64,000 bases of DNA, taken from the NCBI RefSeq assembly GCF_030253575.1, contig NC_080559.1:33041501-33105500 (forward strand). Reading direction: 5' to 3'. The notes under the pieces were generated by a model. It did no database searches. It saw only the letters and a list, made by a program, of their open reading frames with translations, and was not told the origin of the DNA. Shown here one piece after another: positions 11,274 through 22,055 of this stretch (its first letter is position 1; every line of letters begins with the position of its first letter). This DNA is from Rhododendron vialii. Lineage: Eukaryota > Streptophyta > Magnoliopsida > Ericales > Ericaceae. A program made the position numbers and the translations under genes.

Positions 11274-12801
11274 GTTTTGTTTGGCCTCTTGAAAAAGCCA
11301 GTTTACTGTTTATCGGCTCTCTCTTTTTTTTTCTATAAAGAACGCTTTTGGTCAATGCGTTCATACGTTGCAACATTTTGATTTTGTCACGAAGTGATCA
11401 TCCAAACGTGGCCTTAACTGGGCACCTTTGTTCAGTTCGAAATTGATCACCCTTCAGTATATTGTTTTCTCTTATGAGTCCGCATTCCAAATCAATACTA
11501 CAGAAATATCGCATCATGGAGTACATAGAGAGGGAGTCTTCAAATTTTGCGTGGCAAAGTAGCGGTCACTTTTAAATTCAACACTTGCTCCAACCCAGTT
11601 GATATTCGAAAGGCCAAATCCTATTTGAATTTGGTGGACCTCTACTTATGTGTATTTTTTAAGGCAATGTCAAGTCTTTTTTGTAAGAAAAAAGTGACAA
11701 TTTGAGAACAATTTTTTTTTTTAAATGACAACTCCAAAATTGAAGCTATTTCTAGAGAGGGAGTATTTGTACATTTCACATTTGACATGACATGCCAAAT
11801 GGATGAATTGACATTTGAAACAACTCCGATCAATAGGTCAATTCCTTTGATATTAATATTCGATATCTCATCTCTCATGCCAAATTTAACACGTGTTGTC
11901 AAATATTTTCTTTTGTTATTGTACTTTCCAAAACTTTAGATTAAAGTGAAAATATGCTTAAATAAGAAATTTGGCATAATGGTTGGAGTCGATATTTTAG
12001 AGTTGCCAAATTCTAACATTTTAAATTACCACATAAGCCTACTGAGTTTCCACAATTGAGTAAATTGCATTTTCCGTATTTTGCATTTAATTCTTACAAT
12101 GGAAAGCATCACGAGCTTGACGATTGATTTTCACATTTTCTTTTTCAAATAGTGCACTCTATTTCTTGTTTTTTAGGAATACTTTTATATTTTATATGTG
12201 TAAACTTCACACTAAAAGACAAGAAGTAAAATACATTAATAATAAAAAAAAAGGAGTGTAAAATAATTTTCCTAATATTTGAAACATTAAAAAATAGACA
12301 AGGCATAGCTTTTACAGTAGAAGGAAGAAAATGACACTGTTGTGTTGCAGCAGTGCGCCGTGGATCCCAGCTGTGAAATTTTTTAAGCAAGGTGCCGTTT
12401 GAGAAGTGGGGCCCATGCTTTCTGTATTTCAAAAAAATATTTCTGTTGGATTTGAAATTTATTGAGAGGGCATGCGCATGCACAGTGAAGCGAGAACCTC
12501 TATATTTCCGTTTGAGTGTTTGACTAAAAAAAAGAAAGAAGCGAGAACCTCTCTCTGGTTTTTTTTTTTTTTTTAATGTTTTTTCTTGAAACTACAACTC
12601 TGAATCTTCAAATTTATATCAGTTCTTTCCCCTTGTCTCTTCACCATTTCTAGATTCCATTCTTCTTCTTCTCCTCCTTCTTCTTCTTCTTCTTCTTCCA
12701 CACTCTTTTCAACTCCCTTTTTCACTTTAGCACAAAAATCTTTGTGAATCTTGCAATTTATAGGTGCCCTGTAGCTAAAGGGCTACTGTAGAAGCTCAAT
12801 T

Positions 12802-12802
<1 letters not shown>
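11274..12802. other. Intergenic region, no gene seen
   Basis: AT-rich sequence between the phosphorylase-family gene and the ROP gene. It holds the 3' flank of the former and, from about 12480, a pyrimidine/CTT-rich stretch (TTCTTCTTCTCC near 12660) that probably belongs to the ROP promoter and leader. No RNA gene or recognisable element was found. Confidence 0.6.

Positions 12803-12840
<38 letters not shown>
12803..12840 (+). repeat. (GA)n microsatellite abutting the ROP start codon
   Basis: About 38 bp of uninterrupted AG runs directly into the ATG at 12841, so it forms the last part of the 5' leader. Confidence 0.95.
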
Positions 12841-12845
<5 letters not shown>

Positions 12846-13542
12846 GAGTGCTTCAAAGTTCATAAAATGTGTTACAGTTGGAGATGGAGCTGTTGGGAAG
12901 ACTTGCATGCTTATTTGTTATACCAGCAACAAGTTCCCCACTGTGAGTTACTCAAAACCCAATGCTTTTGTCCCTACTGGAGTATTTAATTTCTGTTAAT
13001 GATTTCTTTGCATGAAGTTTTTATACTTGGTGTAGCTGCCGATCATAGATCGATGTGAACATTACAAATCTTTGAATAAAATGGTTTTTGTTTTTAATTA
13101 ATGGTGGTTTTGTCAAGGAACGCGACTAGGGCCGGATTGTCTTGGGTTCCTCGGATTTTTCGAATTTTCAACCTCAAATTAGGTCTTCAACAGATAAAAT
13201 TTGATGGGTTGTTTTTGCACATTCTCATGCCTTCTTAGGTTGGATGTGTGACTAAGAACTATCAGCTTATTTCCTGAATCTCTGCCTGCATTTTTCACCT
13301 GTGAGTTTTGGTGTTTTTCTACATAATATCAGTGTATCTAGGTTTATCTGGGATTTTCCAATCCCCCAGAAAATTTGGTTTTTCCATCCCATAATTAACT
13401 ATGTAGATAGGGTTTGCACTTCAATTTTTCACTCTCATGGGTAGTGACTAGTGAGTAGCTTCTTCTTAGGTTGAATCTGTGCTTAAGAACTTTATATATG
13501 GATTTATTTCTTGAATGTATTGTGTGTCACTCCAGAGCATTG

Positions 13543-13590
<48 letters not shown>

Positions 13591-16500
13591 TTTTGTGCTT
13601 GACATGGCAGGACTATGTACCAACGGTATTTGACAATTTCAGTGCTAATGTGGCTGTGGATGGGAGCATTGTCAACTTGGGACTATGGGACACTGCAGGT
13701 ATCTTTTTCAACTATTTAGTTACTGTAATCACTTATTGGGGATTTGAAATTAGGGTTTCTACTATCACTGCTTCAATTTCTGACTATGGATTTCTCTCTG
13801 TAAATTCAAAAGGTCAGGAAGATTATAGCAGGTTGAGGCCACTGAGTTACAGAGGGGCAGATATATTTGTGTTGGCTTTCTCTTTAATCAGCAGGGCAAG
13901 CTATGAAAATGTTCTCAAGAAGGTGGTTCTCATCTTCTACTTGTTATGATTTCCCTATTTTCATGTTGTTCTGCTTCCTTCTTGACAGTCTTGTTACATA
14001 GAATTAGAAACTCACCTGACTTTTGCATTTCAGTACAAGGATACATCTGTGAGGTTTTTTTTTTCCGGTAATTTACTTTTCATTGAAAGAAAATGACCAA
14101 CACAAGATCTGAAGCAAAAACCAAACAAATCCTTCGGACCAAGTCAGAACCCACAACAAGAAAAGCCAACAAGGAAAGCCGAAAACCAGGGAATACAATC
14201 AGCAAAGCCACCTAGCTATTTTACACACAGAATATAATGGAAGAGATGTTTCAGTAGAGGCATACTAGTCTATTTTTGCACCAGACATGTTTTTAACATG
14301 TCTCCATGAACTAATACAAGCACGTGGATCATTTACAGTTTTAGAAATAAACTCCATGGAACTTAGGCTGAGCTGTAGGAATATCCTTCTTTTCCCCTCA
14401 CACCATATGTCGTAGATGACTGCAGCCAATGAAAGCTCCACGATTAAGCTCCCGAAGTCATGATTTCTTCTGTGAACAAAGGGCCCAACCTGCTTCACTC
14501 AGTAGATTTAGAGCAGCCCTGCCAATATCATCTTTTTCAAGAAAATGATCCCCAACGATTGCAGTGTAGGGATGAGCAAAGAACAAATGGCTGCGACTTT
14601 CCTGGGCATGCAACAGAAAACACACACATCATGAGTACAGATCCTCCAAGTGAAGAGCCTATCTTTGGTGGACAAATGACCTAAGATGGCCATCCATTCT
14701 AAAATAGCCTATCTAGGTACATGGTGAGGAAACCATACAGTTTTACACCAGGGAATTAGGGGAGCTTTGGCTTTTAAATCATGCCAAGCTGACTCAGAAG
14801 AAAAAGCACCATTTACTTGCAAATCCACTTTACTTGAGTCTTTACAAGGAGAGTGGTAGGAGTGTGAGCCATAATCTCTTGAATAGCTGGATTCTGGCCC
14901 TTGGCCCATTTCCATCTTCCATGATCTGTGACAGATGTAAATTTGGCTCTCAATGACCTGCCCATATTGCAAACAGTACTCTACCCAGAGGGTGCCAATT
15001 GTCTAGCCACAGAAAGGTGTCCCTATGGTCCAGGATGCATAGCTAGGAGTGTTCATAGTCCACAAACAATGACTTATGAATCCATTTCAGCCAAAGGGTA
15101 TCAGCCTTTTGACAAACAACCCATAAATATCTGATCATGGAAGCTAAAACCTAGGCCTCCTTCCTCATTAGGCTTACAAATGGACGCCAATTTTACCTTG
15201 GCCCTTACAAAAAAGAGGCCCTTAAAAGTATTCTCAATTCTACGTAATACTCTGAGGAATGACAAAGAGCTCCAAAATACTTGAATACTAAACAACACAG
15301 CTTTGATAGGCTGGGCTCTACCTCCAAATGATCGGAGTTTACTTGTCCATGACTGAATTCTCGGCAAAGACAATGGAACTCTTTTGTAAGTTAGGCTCGA
15401 GACCAACATATGTTTATGGATGTCACTGAGGAGATCTTTTACTAGTTGAAAGGTTTGACAATCAGCCCCATAGAGGACGAACAGGTCATCAGCAAATACG
15501 AGGTGGCTGATATTGAGTTCCTTTCACTTTGGATGATAAGTAAATACCACATGCCTAACTCTGAACTTGAACATAGCAGTAAGGGCTTCCATGACTAGGA
15601 GGATTAGGTCTGGAGATAAGAGTATCCCCTGCCTCAAGCTCCTCTTCCCAGGGAAATAACCCTCCAATTCTCCACTGATCTCCACAGAGAATATGACCTT
15701 TGTGACACACCCTTGTTCTAATCAATGAAAGGTGTAGCGAATTCCACGACTTACAAACAAAAATTTCCAAGCGAGTCATGTGCTTTCATCAAGCTTCATA
15801 GCACACCTTAGAGTTCCTCCATTCTTATGATATTTGGTAACCATTTCCTGCCGAGGAGAATGTTATCCATTATTGACATTCCCTTCACAAAGGCTGATTG
15901 GAAAGGGTAATGAGAAAAGGCAGAATAGGCTGCATTCAGTTGACTAAAATTTTGCTAACAACTTCAAAGGACACATTGCAACATGCTATATAGGCCTGTA
16001 ATCTCTTATAGTGGAAGGGGAATATGTTTTGGGAATAAGAGAAATAGCTGTAGAATTTGTTTTGGGCATATAATCCCGTATTTGCTTTGCACTTGATTAG
16101 ATAATACTTAAGAGTGGCTCTCCAAGTTTCACCTTGTGTAGAGGTTGGGGTTTGAAAAATGACTACAAACAAGAAAAATAGGAGTGGAAAAAATCGATCA
16201 TTTTCATCTAGTAGAGACTAGAGAGCCTTTAGTATAATCTGCTTGTAACTATGGTTTTTGGCTTTCTAATTTTTTTTCAGTGGATGCCGGAACTTCGACG
16301 ATTTGCACCTGATGTTCCCATTGTTCTCGTTGGGACAAAGTTAGGTATGTAAGGAAATGACATACTTCATACATGCAATTTGATGCTGCATAGTCGTTCT
16401 TTCGAAATCTCCAGATATTGTGGTTTTAACGGTATGAAATAATTAGCATCAGATAAATCTTTGTTTTCCCTGTTCAGATCTTCGGGAAGACAGAGGATAT

Positions 16501-17304
16501 CTAGCTGATCACATGGGTTCTAATATCATAACATCTGCTCAGGTATGCATCGATAGACCATAACTTTAATGTGTTCAATTTATTGAAGTTGAATTATTAG
16601 TCTATCACGAAATATAACTAGACAAAACTATTTAGGGCGAGGAGCTGAGGAAACAAATTGGTGCTGCAGCTTATGTAGAATGCAGCTCGAAGACTCAACA
16701 GGTAGAGCTGGTATTGATTATCATTTAGTAACAAATACATAAGTATATGTTTCATTGGATATTGCTAAAAAATGAGTAGACTACGTCTTCTTCCACTTTA
16801 TCATGCAAAATACTATGTTATCCCACAAGCTAGATTAAAGTATGAAAACGAATGATATCTTTTTGCCAAGCAAACCTACCATTCATTTAGAGGTTTGGAG
16901 TCCAACCGAGTCCGTTCAACTTAGCAAATGATAACAGGTTGTGACGGTACTAACAAATGCATACTGACTTGTCTTCTGGTCATCCACCAGAATGTCAAAG
17001 CTGTTTTTGATACTGCAATCAAGGTTGTGCTTCAACCTCCGAGGAGGAAGGAAATACCGAGGAAGAAAACGCAGAGGAACTCCGGCTGCTCATCAATTGT
17101 GTAAGTACTTGCCTTACATTGGAACTATTAACAGTTGAAGTATCGTAAGCTCTGCATTTCTTTATATTGTCTCTCTTCATGAGTTTTACAATCTACAGTT
17201 GCTAATCGCTAGTCACACAACGTGTTAACGCTTAATTTTCTCTACTGTTTGTTTCTTTCCTTTTTAACAGCAGGGGTATGGTGTGTGGCGGTTGCGTTGC
17301 TTAG
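12841..17304 (+). CDS. Type II ROP/RAC small GTPase (ROP9/10/11 type)
   Basis: This plasma-membrane Rho-type switch acts in polar growth, wall patterning and hormone (ABA) signalling. Eight exons (12841-12942, 13611-13698, 13813-13922, 16281-16344, 16478-16542, 16636-16701, 16991-17100, 17271-17304) join to 212 residues with all phases matching. The P-loop GDGAVGKT is at 14-21, the effector loop YVPTVFDNF at 36-44, DTAGQE at 61-66, TKLD at 119-122 and ECSSK near 178. The protein ends in a basic stretch ([12 protein letters not shown]) and then VCGGCVA, not a CaaX box. Absence of CaaX, cysteines at 207 and 210, and the extra last exon are diagnostic of S-acylated type II ROPs. A second Met directly follows the first; either could initiate. 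Intron 3 is 2.4 kb because of an antisense LINE. Everything needed for GTP binding is present. Confidence 0.95.
13547..13587 (+). repeat. (CT)n tract just upstream of ROP exon 2
   Basis: A CT tract of about 40 bp ends 23 bp before the exon 2 acceptor (AG at 13609-13610), where it can serve as the polypyrimidine tract. Confidence 0.9.
14057..16200 (-). mobile_element. Truncated L1-type LINE, antisense in ROP intron 3
   Basis: Read on the minus strand, the segment shows pieces of a plant LINE ORF2. [13 protein letters not shown]-like reverse-transcriptase stretch is near 15970. The catalytic VFADDL is at 15483-15510. Next come [20 protein letters not shown] near 15310 and a zf-RVT-like end ([34 protein letters not shown]) near 14600-14800. 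A T-run at about 14057-14066 on the plus strand is the poly(A) tail. The frame is interrupted many times by stops and shifts, and the 5' part of the element (endonuclease) is missing. No clear target duplication was found. Confidence 0.8.
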
Positions 17305-17926
17305 GGCTTTCTGGCATAACAAACTTCCATTGTCGCAGAATTGAGTCTTGCTAATGCTTTTGGTGGACATGTTAGAGCCCTCGCGACATCAATTCACCCA
17401 TCTGTGTGCATGTGCTTGTGTGTTTGTAGTTTAGGCGCTACTATATTCTGCGACGATTCTAGTGTGTATTTACCTGTGATGATTCTCATTCTACCGAAGT
17501 ATTTATCTTCATTCTATCGTGTGCTAAATCATGTTTTTGATTTATGGTCGTGCATGTTTATATCACCAGGCGTTTTTTTGTTTTTGTTAACAGCACTTTT
17601 GAGCTCGCATTCAACCTCCACAGAATTCCAACACAAAAAGTTTCTTCTTGGAACCCTAATCCAAGCAAATTGAAATCTGACATCACCAGTAAATACATCT
17701 AATTGTTCATCCGAATGGACACGCCGAATTTATTACGCATTGCCATTCGATTGGTACATCATCATCTTTGTCAACAATTCAAAAAAATCTTCCTCCATTT
17801 TAACTTCCGTAGAACAATATCTGTATCGGCAATTTTTTTTTCCAAGTCTCTTTGGGAACATCCGATGAGATTGGAACGATACAGAGCAATTTTCCCGAGA
17901 AAACATAACAGATACAGGGACATTAC
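17305..17926. other. Convergent spacer between ROP and LPP genes
   Basis: About 620 bp holding the ROP 3' untranslated region and, on the other strand, that of the phosphatase. The open frame beginning at 17341 has no recognisable protein content and is most likely 3' UTR. Confidence 0.55.
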
Positions 17927-18601
17927 CTAGAAAAAATAAGACTCTAGAATTGAGTAGTTGATAAACCGAAACACGAGCAGAGCTTCTAGGACACCCAAAA
18001 GAGCACCAGCAATAACATCACACACGAAATGCCGACCGAGTAAGACCCTAGAAATCGACGTCGCAGCCGCCCACGAACACGCAACCAAAACAACCAAATT
18101 AACCGCCGCGCCATCGTCAATACCCACTGAATCAATTAGCTTATCGACGTATTCCACTCGGGAAAGCCTCAGTTGAGCGATGGCATCGCGAATCGTGGCC
18201 GAGGAGAGGGAGAGGAAGGCGGCGACGAAGCAAACCCTAGAGGAGTGGCCGCTGGGGAAGGACCAGTGGTCGACGGCGAAAGACAGGAACATGTCCTTGT
18301 TGTAGACGGGGCGGGGGCGGCGGACGAAGTGCTTGGTGAGGCCGACGAGGAGGAGGTCGAGGACGGCGCCGATGAGGAGGGAGGAGAGGAGGGAGGCGGT
18401 GGCGGTGGCGGTGGAGAGGGGGGAGAGGAGGAGGGAGATGGCGAGGGGGAAGAAGAGGCGGCCGTCGCCGGAGATTTCTAGGGTTTTGAGGAGAGAGCGG
18501 GGGAGGAAGGGTTGGGCGGTGGAGTGCAGGTGGAGGGAGACGGATTTGTCGATGTCGATCAGGCGGTTGAGGATTGACAGCGGCGGCGGTTTAGATCCCA
18601 T
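17927..18601 (-). CDS. Lipid phosphate phosphatase, PAP2 family (LPP-beta-like), intronless
   Basis: This integral membrane phosphatase acts on lipid phosphates such as phosphatidate or prenyl diphosphates, by homology. A single open frame of 224 residues carries all three PAP2 signature motifs: KHFVRRPRP (K90, R97, P98), PSGH (116-119) and SRVLLGRHFVCD (S184, R185, H191, D195). H119 and H191 are the expected general acid and nucleophile. Hydrophobic segments at about 50-90, 122-135, 165-183 and 196-215 fit a multi-span protein. The size and lack of introns resemble Arabidopsis LPPbeta. The gene is extremely GC-rich in its first half compared with its surroundings, and it converges on the ROP gene. 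It is intact; the substrate cannot be told from the sequence. Confidence 0.92.
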   Translation of the reverse strand: MGSKPPPLSILNRLIDIDKSVSLHLHSTAQPFLPRSLLKTLEISGDGRLFFPLAISLLLSPLSTATATASLLSSLLIGAVLDLLLVGLTKHFVRRPRPVYNKDMFLSFAVDHWSFPSGHSSRVCFVAAFLSLSSATIRDAIAQLRLSRVEYVDKLIDSVGIDDGAAVNLVVLVACSWAAATSISRVLLGRHFVCDVIAGALLGVLEALLVFRFINYSILESYFF

Positions 18602-19291
18602 CGGTTTTACTGTATATCACGAGTTTCTCTCTCCGTTTACCGGTATCCGTCCAACAGTTGGAGTGAGGAAGCAATCATGCTGTAGTCATTTTATGTGTTT
18701 ATTTCCATGTAAAAATAATACTCCATCCGCATTTGTTGGTCTCCGTTTCAGATCGGATTTTTAATTGATTATTTTTTCTCAATAAAAATATATTTTATAT
18801 TTAATATAAATTTTATTTAATAAATCTTAATTTATTTTAATTATGTGTTTTGAGATCAACGGTTTGAATTTTGAACATAAAGAATAATAATGAACTGCAT
18901 TTCAGCTCCATGAGAAGTAAACCACTTTCGTTGGTAAATGTATACTTAGAAGGAGCATACCATCGCGAGAGTAAAGGTTTATGGCCCTTTGATCAAACTT
19001 TTTTCAGAGTTTTTACACAAACTTTTTTGTTGTTTTTTTTTTAAAATTTTCACTTGATTTTGAAAATTTTACATCATATTTCATTTCCATGAGAAGATTC
19101 GGTAAAGTAAAAAAATGTAGATCAAATTTAAAAGAGTTCATGTAATTATCTTTTTGAATCTTCTTTGTAATCTTGATCATGTTTTTAAAACTCGTTAAAT
19201 TTTCAAATCAACTTAAATAACTACTTACCCATTCAACTCAACTCTTGTATCAGCCATAGGCCCAAAATGATACCATATCTTCCAAGGGATG
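18602..19291. other. Promoter side of the phosphatase gene, no gene seen
   Basis: AT-rich upstream region of the minus-strand phosphatase. A short ACTCCATCCGCATTTGTTGG stretch at 18720-18740 resembles the end of a Stowaway-type MITE, but the partner end was not found. No coding signal. Confidence 0.5.
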
Positions 19292-19902
19292 CGGCCCCGT
19301 TCCAGAAACCTTCTTAAAAAATAAGCAGCTTATTTCACATTTTCAAACTCAAAAATGTAGAGACCCGTAAATTCATTTTATAATTTTATTGTTTTATAAA
19401 TGGAAAAGTGATGGATTAATGCGAATATTGTAGTTGGGGGTCAAAGTGTAAGGAGTTGAAAGTTATGGGTGCTAGTGTAATTTGTGCATGTGTGTGCCGT
19501 GTATATGCCTGGGAAATTTTTTTTCCCTTTTCACTTTTTTTTTCTCATCTCTCTCCCAACTCTCTCTCGGCTCTCTCCCTCTCTCTTGCCCTCTCACCAA
19601 ATTTCACTCCAATAACCCAAAACCCACTCAACACAACCTTCAAACATTCATCCTCTACGCGTATTGTGGTCCGTATTTCACCGGTTGGAGCTCGGTGGAG
19701 TCGTATCGCTCTCGGTTTCGATTTTCGGAAGCTAGGGCTTGAAATTCTTGTGGGTTTCGTTCTTCGGCCTCGAGGTAGGGATTCTACCTCTCAATATATG
19801 TAATAGAAGTGCTCTCCTTGCTTGAAATCGTGTCTATTGTTGTTGTTGTTGTTGTGGTTGGATTTCTTGAAATCTGCAGAAAATCTGCTCGAACACCCAT
19901 TT

Positions 19903-20057
19903 GTATCGATACTGCTCTTCTCAGTATCGATACAGGAATCTCTGGAACGGCTTAGGTTACTGTCGTATCGATACTGATTAAATCAGTATCGATACAATCG
20001 GTCTCTGGAAGTTTTTAAGGCCTGTTGTATAGATACTGAAATTCATAGTATCTATAC
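19903..20057. repeat. Three pairs of GTATCGATAC palindromes, 21-bp spacing, 62-bp period
   Basis: Copies start at 19903/19924, 19965/19986 and 20027/20048. Spacing within each pair is 21 bp and between pairs exactly 62 bp. The third pair reads GTATAGATAC/GTATCTATAC, complementary changes that keep the dyad. The second pair with its spacer (19965-19995) is a perfect 31-nt palindrome around a central A. Confidence 0.9.
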
Positions 20058-20332
20058 TTCAATGCCTTAAGGCTAAGTTTTGTTTCTTGTTCCGACTCCA
20101 TTGTCTTGACCCCCGATCGCTTCTAACTTGTTCCAAACGTCACCAAATCACTCCATAACACTATCGATCATACTCGTTGAGTTCGTTGAGTATCTTTGCA
20201 ACCCTCGCCCCTTGTTTGGTATAATTGGACGTTGATTTCCATACGGACTTTGATTAAATTGAAATGACACGTTATGTGAGTAAGAGATTTTTGGACACTT
20301 ATCGACACAACGAGAACATTTGGGGCCCATCG

Positions 20333-20490
20333 ACGGGTGGGTGCCTGGCAGGGGATATCAGGGTCCCATAATTAGCCTGGCAGGAGCTTATGCTCATAAT
20401 GATCACTCAAGGCCTAACCTTCTCGGTGGGCGCTTGGCAGGGGATATCGGGGTCCCATAATTAGCCCGGCAGGAGCTTCGGCTCATGACA
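20333..20490. repeat. Two-copy tandem repeat inside the second LTR-type fossil
   Basis: The block GGCAGGGGATATC(A/G)GGGTCCC followed by ATAATTAGCC(T/C)GGCAGGAGCTT occurs twice in direct orientation, about 90 bp apart, with few differences. Confidence 0.8.
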
Positions 20491-21295
20491 CTTAACGTGA
20501 AGCGATATTGGACACATGGAGAGTGAAACGGTTAAAGATTGAGGTGTATACCAAATTTCATACTGAGTTTGTCGGATTGTTAAGCCTCGGTTATTGCCTA
20601 TTGTGTGGTCTGTATCTCGTTCTTCCTTGTGATCATCCTTGCATTTCTCTTGCATATAATGTTAGCGTAGAATTTCCTACTGGGCTAGTGTAGCTCAAGC
20701 CTATTATCATTTTCAGGTACTAATACAGGACAATAGCGTGCATGCTTGGAATGCTTGGATGTGATCATTATTTTGAAAGCTATCGATTGAGGAGTTACTT
20801 AGGCATCTTTGTAAATCTCTTTGAAGATGTATTTGTAACTTTATAGTAAATCTTTTGACTATGGAATATTGTAACCTTTAACTCTTGAATATTCAGTACT
20901 TGCGTTAATTTGGGCCTCGGAGCCAAAGATGTAATATTTTGGGAACGCTACTTCATTTTGGTTATCGTACAAATTATGGCGAGATTTTATTTATGGAAAT
21001 CATTTATATTTATGTTAAAAATCGAGGGTGTGACAAAAAATAATATAAATGAAAAATAATTTTTTAATTTTTTTTGCATCGTATAAAAGATCTCAATGAG
21101 ATGTTTCAAACAAGATCCATATTGCATATTTTTACTTTTCAACAAGCTCATAATTTTTGAGCTTGAAATTGCCTTCTTAAAAAATAAGAGCTTTTTTCCT
21201 GTTCTGGAACAGGGCCGAACTCCTCTTCAATTCCTTCGAGGGACTGAACCGTTTAATTAGGCCGTTTGTAATTCCTTTTCGAGTGCACTTTAGTA

Positions 21296-21530
21296 CTCCC
21301 CCTTCCTCCTAGTTTCTTACGAAATTATGTGTAATTTTAAAGCTTAATAATTAGGTACTTACCGAACGATTTTTTTTTTTTGCAACATAGATCATATTTG
21401 ATAGATTTCGATGAGATATTTTTAACGATGCAAAAACGGTCAAAATTTTGTTTTAGTAAATATATTATTTTTTAAGTTAAAAAATTACACATTAATTTAT
21501 GAGGACCAACTTTGTGGGGGCGGGCAGGAG
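21296..21530. mobile_element. Stowaway-like MITE
   Basis: A 235-bp AT-rich element begins CTCCCCCTTCCTCCT and ends GGGGGCGGGCAGGAG, with TA on each side (21294-21295, 21531-21532). TA targets and CTCC...GGAG ends are the Stowaway (Tc1/mariner) signature. Confidence 0.55.
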
Positions 21531-21668
21531 TAATTAAAATCATTCATTGTTTATATTTTGAAGAGAATTCAAAAAACACTAAAAATCATCTTAATCGGAT
21601 ACCCCATTTAAAATGTTCATGGTACACATTAATGTGGTAAAAAATATTTTATAAAATCTGAGACAATC

Positions 21669-21828
21669 AGGTCTCGTTCGGCTAAATAAGTCAACTGGAT
21701 TATTTTTTTATCCTTATTCAATTTTTTTTTTCGTATTTGTTAGTTTTTCTTCATTTTTTGAATATTCAAAAAAAATTAAATTTCGATCATAATTTTTTAT
21801 TGCTTATTTGGCCGAATGGGGCCTGAAT
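21669..21828. mobile_element. Short fold-back MITE
   Basis: The left end CAGGTCTCGTTCGGCTAAATAAG mirrors the right end CTTATTTGGCCGAATGGGGCCTG with a few differences, around an AT-rich core. Length is about 160 bp and it has no coding content. It lies 230 bp upstream of the zinc-finger gene. Confidence 0.6.
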
Positions 21829-22055
21829 TGCCATCCTTTTTTTTTTTGCAACTTTGGATATTTTGCAAAAACCTACTAAACGGCACCGTATTCAACATGT
21901 CGACTTGGCGTAATAGAGTGACGAACCGTCACGAACGGTTAAAATTAGCCGGCACTTTTCAAGGTGAAATTACTATTTCCGCCCGTCCACTCTATTGCTA
22001 GGGTTTTCATATCCAGAGTCACGGCGAAAAAGAGATTCCAGAGAGAAGAGAGAGA

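Larger units (their letters stand above)
19356..21035. mobile_element. LTR-type fossil, probably a solo LTR (about 1.7 kb)
   Basis: The segment runs from TGTAGAGACCCG to GGGTGTGACA and is flanked by AAAAA on both sides (19351-19355, 21036-21040). TG...CA ends and 5-bp flanks are the LTR-insertion pattern, and the end motifs resemble chromovirus-like Ty3 LTRs. It has no coding domain, so a solo LTR is likely. Inside lie three pairs of palindromes with a 62-bp period (19903-20057) and a two-copy tandem repeat (20333-20490). It is broken and non-coding. It is younger than the MITE it split. Confidence 0.6.
19292..21217. mobile_element. Fold-back MITE interrupted by an LTR-type fossil
   Basis: The left arm (CGGCCCCGTTCCAGAAA followed by CTTCTTAAAAAATAAGC) and the right arm (ATAAGAGC, then GTTCTGGAACAGGGCCG) are inverted copies. 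Without the insertion at 19356-21035 the element would be about 245 bp. A related copy without this insertion lies at about 42990-43187. Confidence 0.6.

Noticed and set aside
17341-17673. 110-codon open frame after the ROP stop
   Set aside because: No recognised content; position and composition fit the ROP 3' UTR.
18173-18764. Long GC-rich plus-strand open frames with Glu/Gly and Arg-rich content
   Set aside because: They are antisense shadows of the GC-rich intronless phosphatase gene; the minus strand carries all three PAP2 motifs.
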